Source: an uncultured Selenomonas sp.
Lineage (GTDB): Bacteria > Bacillota > Negativicutes > Selenomonadales > Selenomonadaceae
NCBI GenBank assembly: GCA_905373085.1
Contig: CAJPRR010000119.1
Coordinates: 1-6,895, forward strand
Length of the DNA stretch: 6,895 nucleotides
Direction of reading: 5' to 3'
Of this stretch, positions 1-4,716 are shown in pieces (positions within the stretch are counted from its first letter, which is position 1; the number at the start of each line of letters is the position of its first letter). The notes under the pieces are model-generated. The model was not told the DNA's origin. It made no database searches and worked only from the letters and a program-made list of their open reading frames with translations. A program made the translations under genes and the position numbers.

Positions 1-1430
1 TCCATATCCTCAGGCCCCGTCAGCGAGCAGCCCTTCTTCTTCGCGTAGCGGATATAATCGAGGATGTCCGCCGTCACAAGCTCGCCCGGTGCGAGGATCG
101 GAATGCCCGGCGGATAGCACATGACAAATTCGCCCGCGACGCGTCCCGCCGTCTCGGCGATGGGAAGCGCCTCCTTCTCAGCGTAGAACGCCTCCTGCGG
201 GCCGCAGACGACCTTCGGGCTGATGTACTCGACCTCCAGCATGTTTTTCGGCGGCTTCTTATAGTTGCGCCGAATTTCGGCGAGCGCGGATACGAGACGC
301 TCAATGTCCTTGGGGCGGTCGCCGATCGAGACGTAGGCGAGGAGGTTCGCCATGTCGCCGAACTCCGTCTGAATGTCGTACTCGTCGCGCAGGAGATCGT
401 AGACCTCGATGCCCGCAAGCCCTAAGGAGCGCGTGAAGATCGAAAGTTTCGTGACATCGAAATCGAATACGGCGTCGCCGTCGGCAAGTTCCTTCGCATA
501 GGCATAGTAATCGCCGATGGCGTTGATCTCAGAACGCGCATATTCGACGTGACGGATGACCTTGTCAATCGTCTCGCGCCCGCGAATCGCAAGGTTGCGC
601 CGCGAGACGTCGAGGCTTACCATGAGGAGGTACGACGCGCTCGTCGTCTGCGTGAGATTGATGATCTGATGCACATAGCCCTCGTGCACGCGCTCGCCAA
701 TCAAGAGGAGCGAGCTTTGCGTCAGAGAGCCGCCCGACTTGTGCATGCTCGCCGACGCCATGTCCGCGCCCGCCGCCATGGCGGAAACGGGCAAATGATC
801 GTGGAAGTAGAAGTGCGTGCCGTGCGCCTCGTCGGCGAGGAGCAGCATGCCGTGCGCATGAGCGAGATCGGCGATGGCGCGGATGTTCGAGCATATCCCG
901 TAATACGTCGGATTGTTGACGAAGATCGCCTTCGCGTCCGGGTTCTCCTCGATCGCACGCTCGACATCGGCGAGCCTCATGCCGAGCGCGATGCCGAGCC
1001 GCCGATCCATCTGCGGATTCACATAGACAGGAACGGCGCCCGAGAGGATCATCGCGTTGATGACGCTTCGATGCACATTGCGCGGCAGGATGATCTTCTC
1101 GCCACGCTTCGCCGCCGTCAGAATCATCGCCTGCACCGAACTCGTCGTGCCGCCGACCATGAAGAATGCGTGTGCCGCGCCGAACGCCCGCGCCGCCAAC
1201 TCCTCCGCCTCACGAATCACCGATACAGGATGACAGAGATTGTCGAGCATCTTCATTGAATTGACATCGACGGAAAGGCACTTCTCGCCGAGGAAGTCCA
1301 CAAGCTCCGCATTGCCGCGTCCGCGCTTGTGCCCCGGCACGTCAAAAGGCACGACGCGCCTGCTCTTGAAGCGCTCCAGAGCCTCAAGAACAGGCGCCCT
1401 GTCCTGCGTATGGTAGTCGAATGCTTCCAA
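1..1430 (-). CDS. speA: Orn/Lys/Arg decarboxylase (probable arginine decarboxylase), C-terminus cut by window edge
   Basis: PLP-dependent, fold-type I amino-acid decarboxylase of the Orn/Lys/Arg decarboxylase major-domain family; it would make agmatine (or cadaverine/putrescine) in the cytoplasm for polyamine synthesis. I translated this frame by hand: 476 codons are present without a stop. Visible landmarks are VPFDVPGHKRG near residues 27-37, the cofactor-phosphate region MVGGTTSSVQ (91-100), the ring-binding aspartate in ADEAHG (D200), and the PLP Schiff-base lysine in SASMHKSGG (K231). The C-terminal domain has CYPPGIPILAPGE near 440-455. Family members are about 480-490 residues, so only roughly the last 10-15 are missing. 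The chosen start is TTG at 1430-1428, behind GGGAGG; no in-frame ATG lies between the speD stop and it. It follows speD by 48 bp with no terminator, so it is most likely in the same operon. Substrate specificity cannot be read directly; arginine is inferred from speD linkage and Bacillus/Clostridium SpeA resemblance. Confidence 0.93.
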   Translation of the reverse strand, partial: MEAFDYHTQDRAPVLEALERFKSRRVVPFDVPGHKRGRGNAELVDFLGEKCLSVDVNSMKMLDNLCHPVSVIREAEELAARAFGAAHAFFMVGGTTSSVQAMILTAAKRGEKIILPRNVHRSVINAMILSGAVPVYVNPQMDRRLGIALGMRLADVERAIEENPDAKAIFVNNPTYYGICSNIRAIADLAHAHGMLLLADEAHGTHFYFHDHLPVSAMAAGADMASASMHKSGGSLTQSSLLLIGERVHEGYVHQIINLTQTTSASYLLMVSLDVSRRNLAIRGRETIDKVIRHVEYARSEINAIGDYYAYAKELADGDAVFDFDVTKLSIFTRSLGLAGIEVYDLLRDEYDIQTEFGDMANLLAYVSIGDRPKDIERLVSALAEIRRNYKKPPKNMLEVEYISPKVVCGPQEAFYAEKEALPIAETAGRVAGEFVMCYPPGIPILAPGELVTADILDYIRYAKKKGCSLTGPEDM

Positions 1431-1441
1431 TCTTTCTTTTT

Positions 1442-1447
1442 CCTCCC
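1442..1447 (-). promoter_or_regulatory. Ribosome-binding site of speA
   Basis: GGGAGG on the minus strand, 11 nt before the TTG at 1430. It decides the start, because the frame has no ATG between the upstream speD stop (1479) and the first conserved residues. Another in-frame TTG at 1463 has no comparable purine run ahead of it. Confidence 0.6.
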
Positions 1448-1478
1448 AGAAAGCAGAGAGCAAAGCGCAAAGCCCCGC

Positions 1479-2252
1479 TCAGAATACATTGCTGCCGCTG
1501 TAGATCTCGATCATCTCGCGCCGCAGGCTGTTGCTGATCGCGAGCCGCGTCTTCGGCGGTATCTCGTAAATATCCGTATTGAAGAGGTAATTCTGCAGCT
1601 CGATCTCCTTGATGAGCATGCGCGTGTGGAAAATATTCGCCTGATAGACATTGATGTCCATGGCGTCGTAGGTCGCCAAAGTCTCCGACTTGATGTACTC
1701 TTGAATCGACGACATCTTGTCGTCCATGAAAAGCTTCTTTCCCGTCACATCGCGCGTGAAGCCGCGCACGCGGTAATCCATCGTGATGATGTCCGAATCG
1801 AACTTGCCAATAAGGTAGTCGAGCGTCTTCAAAGGCGTGATCTCGCCGCACGTCGCCACGTCGATGTCGACGCGAAACGTCGCGATGCTCGTCTCGGGAT
1901 GGAACTCGGGGTACGTATGCACGGTCACATGGCTCTTGTCGAGGTGCGCGACGATCTCGTCATTCATCAGCGGCTTCTTGTGCCCCGCTGCATCCTCTTC
2001 CGAAATGAGGAAGGTCACGCTCGCGCCCTGCGGATCGTAGTCCTGCTTCGAGATGCTCAGGACATGTGCTCCGATCATCTCCGTCACGCGCATGAGGATC
2101 TTCGTCAAGCGCTCCGAGTTGTACTGCGAGTCAATATATTTGATGTAGTCCTGCTGCTCGCGCTGTGATTTCGCGTAGCAAATATCATAGATATTGAAGC
2201 TCAAAGACTTCGTCAGATTATTGAACCCGTATAACTTCAGCTTTCCTTCCAA
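1479..2252 (-). CDS. speD: S-adenosylmethionine decarboxylase proenzyme, 257 aa
   Basis: Pyruvoyl-dependent AdoMet decarboxylase of the E. coli type (about 264 aa); it produces decarboxylated SAM, the aminopropyl donor for spermidine synthase. The N-terminus KLKLYGFNNLTKSLSF closely matches E. coli SpeD as I know it. Self-cleavage should occur in AHLDKSHVTVHTYPE between K106 and S107, the serine becoming the pyruvoyl group. The catalytic-cysteine region DVATCGEITPLK has C135, 28 residues after S107, the same spacing as Ser112 and Cys140 in E. coli. DYRVRGFTRD and VYQANIFHTRML are also conserved. The start is TTG (2252-2250), aligning one residue before the E. coli start; there is no in-frame ATG before the upstream stop. 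The nearest Shine-Dalgarno-like tract (AAGGGAAGGA) is 13 nt away, further than usual. First gene of a probable speD-speA operon, with a promoter at 2353-2381. Confidence 0.96.
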   Translation of the reverse strand: MEGKLKLYGFNNLTKSLSFNIYDICYAKSQREQQDYIKYIDSQYNSERLTKILMRVTEMIGAHVLSISKQDYDPQGASVTFLISEEDAAGHKKPLMNDEIVAHLDKSHVTVHTYPEFHPETSIATFRVDIDVATCGEITPLKTLDYLIGKFDSDIITMDYRVRGFTRDVTGKKLFMDDKMSSIQEYIKSETLATYDAMDINVYQANIFHTRMLIKEIELQNYLFNTDIYEIPPKTRLAISNSLRREMIEIYSGSNVF

Positions 2253-2289
2253 CCCGAACGTCCCATCCTTCCCTTGGCTGACAAGAAAA

Positions 2290-2350
2290 GGCAGACAACG
2301 AGCTATCGCCGCGTCACCTGCCGTTCATTTTCGTTTTTGCTAGCTCTGCC
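2290..2350 (-). promoter_or_regulatory. Long-range stem in the speD 5' leader
   Basis: On the minus strand the leader begins GGCAGAGCTA (2350-2341) and later contains TAGCTC-GTTG-TCTGCC (2305-2290). The arms can pair as TAGC/GCTA plus TC..TGCC/GGCAGA with a bulge, closing a loop of about 35 nt, and are followed by CTTTTCTTG. The 5' arm would lie at the predicted transcription start. It could be an attenuator or mRNA-stability structure; function is inference only. Confidence 0.35.
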
Positions 2351-2352
2351 TT

Positions 2353-2381
2353 ATTATAATGGAAATTCCTCGCTTTGACAA
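2353..2381 (-). promoter_or_regulatory. Sigma70-type promoter of speD-speA
   Basis: Minus strand TTGTCA (2381-2376), a 17-bp spacer, then a perfect TATAAT (2358-2353). The start point would fall near 2346, giving a leader of about 95 nt before the speD TTG. The -35 box is 10 bp outside the IS end, so the core promoter lies fully in host DNA and survived the insertion. Confidence 0.75.
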
Positions 2382-2382
2382 G

Positions 2383-2411
2383 ACTACAGCATGAACTGTC
2401 CCCTTTGTCAA
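2383..2411 (-). promoter_or_regulatory. Possible IS/host hybrid promoter firing toward speD
   Basis: A perfect TTGACA (2411-2406) lies inside the IS end and faces outward. Exactly 17 bp later the junction/flank has TGTAGT (2388-2383), four of six matches to the -10 consensus. Outward -35 boxes in IS ends that create hybrid promoters are well known for IS3 and other families. It would be weaker than, and overlap, the native promoter just downstream. Confidence 0.4.
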
Positions 2412-2432
2412 GGACATTTTGAAAGAAGGGAT
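2392..2432 (+). repeat. IS right terminal inverted repeat
   Basis: Begins TGAACTGTCCCCTTTG and ends with GAAAGAAGGGAT. It matches the reverse complement of the other end at 26 of 41 ungapped positions. It lies 12 bp past the orfB stop and contains the outward-facing TTGACA. Confidence 0.75.
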
Positions 2433-2444
2433 TTATTTCATCTG

Positions 2445-3380
2445 CTACTTTTTCTTTCCTAGCGTCAATGGATAATTCCCTGTTTTCAAGAACTCATCAT
2501 ATTCGTTTGGCGACAGCTTCTGTAGCTGCCATTGGTATCGTTCATTGTTGTAATAATCCATCCAGTCATCGATCACCTCCTTGACTTCATGGTAGCTCTT
2601 GCAGTTGCTGACATCAATCTCATCTTTCATGTGACCAAAAAAGCTTTCTTGCGGGGCATTGTCCCAACAGTTTGCCTTCCGCGACATCGACTGCCTCAGT
2701 TTCTTGTTCTTTACAAGTTCGCTGAAACGAATGCTCGTGTAGTGGCAGCCTTGATCGCTGTGAATCAAGGTCTCCATCTGCAAGTCTATGCCGTGTGCTT
2801 GAACCAATTGTTGCACCGTTCCTAAGACGAAGTCCAGTTCCAAGGAGTCGCTCAGTACATACGCAAGAATCTGACGCGTGTAGGCATCCAGTATCGTGGA
2901 GAGGTAGCATGTTCCTTCCGGATAGGGGATGTAGGTGATGTCCGTCAACAGGACTCTGCGTCGCCCGTGCAGGGTGAATTCCCGGTTCAAGAGGTTGTCC
3001 GCTACTCGATTCGTCTGCATGGCTTTAGCCATGCGCCGGTATGGATTCGCTTTCCGAATCGGGCACAACAATCCGTATTTGTTCATCAATCGCCGGATTT
3101 TCTTGAGGTTCATGATGAGCGGCGGATTCCAGTGCAACATGCACATGTAGATGCTCCGTGCTCCTTTGGCGTAACCTCTTTGCCCATAGGATCTCAGGAT
3201 GTGTCGGAAGTCTTCTTCATCTTGACGTTCTTTTGCCGCACGAGTTGCGGCGGCGTGTTTCCAACGATAGTAGCCCGAGCGGGATACACTGGCAATCTCA
3301 CAGAGCATGCCAACTTGCAGGAGATTGCCTTCGCCCCGCAGCGTTTCTTCGATGACGGCGAATTTTTCACAGGTCGTCAT
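2445..3380 (-). CDS. IS3-family transposase OrfB (DDE integrase core), 311 aa
   Basis: Catalytic subunit of the IS3 transposase, carrying an N-terminal HTH_21-like region (GYYRWK near 37-42, then YAKGARSIYMCM and RLMNKYGLLCPIRK) followed by the retroviral-integrase-type rve core. The triad is complete: D147 in LLTDITYIP, D209 in IHSDQGCHYTS and E245 in NAPQESFFGHMK. The last two are separated by 35 residues, the DD(35)E signature. The C-terminus YYNNERYQWQLQKLSPNEY is typical of the IS150-type branch. The ATG overlaps the orfA stop as ATGA, so translation is either coupled or made as an OrfAB fusion through the A8 run at 3418-3425. Length is normal and I see no lesion. Confidence 0.95.
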   Translation of the reverse strand: MTTCEKFAVIEETLRGEGNLLQVGMLCEIASVSRSGYYRWKHAAATRAAKERQDEEDFRHILRSYGQRGYAKGARSIYMCMLHWNPPLIMNLKKIRRLMNKYGLLCPIRKANPYRRMAKAMQTNRVADNLLNREFTLHGRRRVLLTDITYIPYPEGTCYLSTILDAYTRQILAYVLSDSLELDFVLGTVQQLVQAHGIDLQMETLIHSDQGCHYTSIRFSELVKNKKLRQSMSRKANCWDNAPQESFFGHMKDEIDVSNCKSYHEVKEVIDDWMDYYNNERYQWQLQKLSPNEYDEFLKTGNYPLTLGKKK

Positions 3381-3779
3381 GAGGGGCGTCTTTCTTTCGT
3401 GTTGGCATGTTTGACAATTTTTTTTAGAAATTCGACCTCCTGTCTCAGGTGTTTCAGTTCATGGCACATCCGTTCTACGGACATGACACTCTCTTCTACC
3501 AGCTTCGATGCTCGGCGTTCTCTGTTTTGCCCTTCCGTAAAACCTTGCGGTGAGGCGGCCTCTTTCTTGATGCGTTGAACAATGCTGTCGATCTGCTTCT
3601 GCCCAAACATCTTCGGGTCATAGCCAAGGTCTTCGAGCACTTTCCTCGGGCCCCGCTTCATAGCTCGTCTGAAAGGCTTCTTTGAAGCGGATGGTGAGGT
3701 ACAGTTTGTGCTTGGTTACTCGAAGGGTGTAGGGGTTCGCTCGCAGCAGTTTCATTTCTTTGGTGCTGTATTCTCTCAT
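3377..3779 (-). pseudogene. IS3-family transposase OrfA, frameshifted in the helix-turn-helix region
   Basis: DNA-binding subunit of the transposase. The N-terminal part reads MREYSTKEMKLLRANPYTLRV... from ATG 3779 and runs through FKEAFQTSYEAG, then leaves frame and stops at 3618. The family continuation PRKVLEDLGYDPKMFGQKQIDSI is in another frame, from about 3661 to the stop at 3377. The break falls at GAAGCGGGGCCCGAGG near 3640-3660 and is consistent with a net loss of 2 or 5 nt, or gain of 1. The start has a clear AAAGGAG (3792-3786) 6 nt upstream. The C-terminal half contains the coiled-coil/leucine-zipper stretch (HELKHLRQEVEFLKKIV) used for multimerisation. An ATG at 3661 could still give a 94-aa product lacking most of the HTH. 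That the two pieces belong together is from memory of homologues in Firmicutes. Confidence 0.8.
3418..3425 (-). other. A8 slippery run, probable programmed -1 frameshift site for OrfAB
   Basis: Minus strand CTA AAA AAA ATT in the OrfA frame. A -1 slip enters the OrfB frame, which stays open (AAT TGT CAA ACA ...) straight into the OrfB ATG. IS3 elements commonly make OrfAB this way. Downstream, CGCCCC and ATGACG (3388-3375) can pair with CGTCAT (3357-3352) and GGGGCG (3337-3332), a possible stimulatory stem that also contains the OrfB start. Confidence 0.6.
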
Positions 3780-3884
3780 AGGCGGCTCCTTTGGGTGCTT
3801 CCATTGACGAGCCAGCAGCAAATCGATGCGGGGTTAGAGGATGGGCTTCATCTTTCATCAACCGTGGCAACTTTGTCCATTCTG

Positions 3885-4056
3885 AAGGATTCGCTCCCTT
3901 AAACCAATGTCCTGTTGCAAGGATTCCAGACCTTTTTGCTTTGCCCATGTTCAAGGGATTCCGCCTTCTTGTGGCTGTCCATGGATATGGGCTTCCCCGT
4001 CAAACGCAGCGGCAATTTCCTGCCTCGGGATCTGTACATGAAAAAGGATTCGCCTT
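3885..4056 (+). repeat. Recurring short hairpin motif in the IS leader
   Basis: Within the 366-bp stretch between the left IS end and orfA (3780-4145), the motif AAGG-(G)ATTC-n-CCTT occurs at 3885-3900, 3919-3934, 3953-3967 and 4044-4056. Each forms a 4-bp stem with a 5-8 nt loop. The first three begin exactly 34 bp apart and share a further downstream TGtCC/TGcCC block about 7-8 nt after CCTT. The rest of the leader shows no recognisable gene. Confidence 0.45.
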
Positions 4057-4492
4057 GCCTGGAATCATTTTCATCGGAACAGTGCTTTGCCAAGGTTTTA
4101 CCCCATCCCTTCTTTCTGCGTGTCCACATCCTTGGGTACAGTATATTATTCAAGTCGTCATAGTCCGCACCTGCCGCCAAGAGCTCGGCATCAATCATTG
4201 ACTGGTAGTAGCGCGTACGCTTGAAAAGGCTTTCCCCTTCAAGCATACGAACCTGCATTTCGATGTTGTACACTGTATTAGCATCGTCGCGCACATAGAC
4301 ATCCATGCGGACACCCTTGCCTTGATAGCGTGCGTCCATGGATTTTTCTGTTTCCAGATAGTGAATGTCCTTGATTTCCACACGGAGAATTCCTTGCAGC
4401 AAATTCAGGCATATCCGTTTGACGCCCATGATGAGTTTGAACATGTAATCATCTTGAATCGTCAAGTCTTCCCACGGCTTGATGCGGTACAT
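3899..4492 (-). pseudogene. PD-(D/E)XK (Rpn/YhgA-like) nuclease family gene, truncated by the IS
   Basis: The first about 116 residues match the clostridial 'PD-(D/E)XK nuclease family transposase' pattern: KPWEDLTIQDDYMFKLIM at the start, then RMDVYVRDD (D64), IEMQ (E78-x-Q80) and FKRTRYYQSMIDAELL, which carry the putative nuclease core. Family members are about 280-320 aa. At the codons for DYDDLNN the reading frame crosses into the left IS end (4145) and continues for about 82 IS-encoded residues of no known similarity before stopping at 3899. The ATG at 4492 is preferred over the GTG at 4501 because AAGGA is 10 nt before the ATG but only 1 nt before the GTG. A promoter lies at 4514-4543. 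Related Rpn proteins in E. coli are recombination-promoting DNases; activity of this stump is doubtful, though the core residues remain. Confidence 0.82.
4105..4145 (-). repeat. IS left terminal inverted repeat
   Basis: Minus strand begins TATACTGTACCC and ends GAAAGAAGGGAT. Ungapped alignment to the right end places ACTGT, CCC, GGACA and the final 12-mer in register. It is fused in frame to the truncated nuclease-like gene. Confidence 0.72.
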
Positions 4493-4513
4493 CTTCCTCA
4501 CTTCCTTATTTGT

Positions 4514-4543
4514 ATTATACTACATTTTGCCGCATTCCGACAA
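4514..4543 (-). promoter_or_regulatory. Promoter of the truncated nuclease-like gene
   Basis: Minus strand TTGTCG (4543-4538), 18-bp spacer, TATAAT (4519-4514). The start point would be about 15 nt before the Shine-Dalgarno and ATG 4492. The gene therefore has its own promoter, separated from htpG by the terminator at 4621-4659. Confidence 0.6.
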
Positions 4544-4620
4544 GAATTGCTGCAGCAACAACCTGCATACAATGTCCAAAAACTAACGGTTGCACGTGCA
4601 GATCACTCGATTCTTCACAT

Positions 4621-4659
4621 AGAAAAATCCCCAAGAAAATTGGACTTCTCGGGGATTTT
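4621..4659 (-). terminator. Rho-independent terminator of htpG
   Basis: Minus strand AAAATCCCCGAGAA (4659-4646), 8-nt loop, TTCTTGGGGATTTT (4637-4624): a 14-bp stem with one G-U pair, continuing into TTTTTCT. It lies 57 nt after the htpG stop. Read on the plus strand the stem has one A-C mismatch and is followed by a U-rich tract, so weak bidirectional action is possible. Confidence 0.88.
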
Positions 4660-4716
4660 CATCTTTATATAAGCGACTACTTCACTTGCATCCGTCACTT
4701 ATCACACCATTTTTCC

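Larger units (their letters stand above)
2392..4145 (-). mobile_element. IS3-family (IS150-like) insertion sequence, about 1754 bp
   Basis: Defined by OrfA/OrfB transposase reading frames in the usual overlapping order and by an imperfect terminal inverted repeat that I aligned by eye (2392-2432 against 4145-4105). The right end begins TGAACTGTCCCC, the left end TATACTGTACCC; shared blocks are ACTGT, CCC, GGACA and the 12-mer GAAAGAAGGGAT at identical spacing. The exact outer base is uncertain by about 3 bp. No direct target duplication is seen in the flanks. At about 1.75 kb it is longer than typical IS3 elements (about 1.2-1.6 kb) because of a leader of about 366 bp before orfA. The element is probably inactive by itself, since orfA is frameshifted, although orfB and both ends look serviceable. 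It interrupts the Rpn-like gene on its right and abuts the speD promoter on its left. Confidence 0.85.

Noticed and set aside
549..2168. Plus-strand open frames opposite speA and speD
   Set aside because: Low-complexity R/H/L-rich translations mirroring the real minus-strand genes; no family motifs or convincing start signals.
2375..2380. Plus-strand TTGACA as a -35 box
   Set aside because: No -10-like hexamer 16-18 bp downstream (GC-rich IS end) and no plus-strand gene follows; it overlaps the minus-strand TTGTCA box.
3791..4201. Plus-strand 136-codon frame across the IS leader
   Set aside because: It crosses the IS boundary and part of the nuclease gene, starts at TTG, and has no recognisable motif; the repeated GF residues come from the AAGGATTC repeats.
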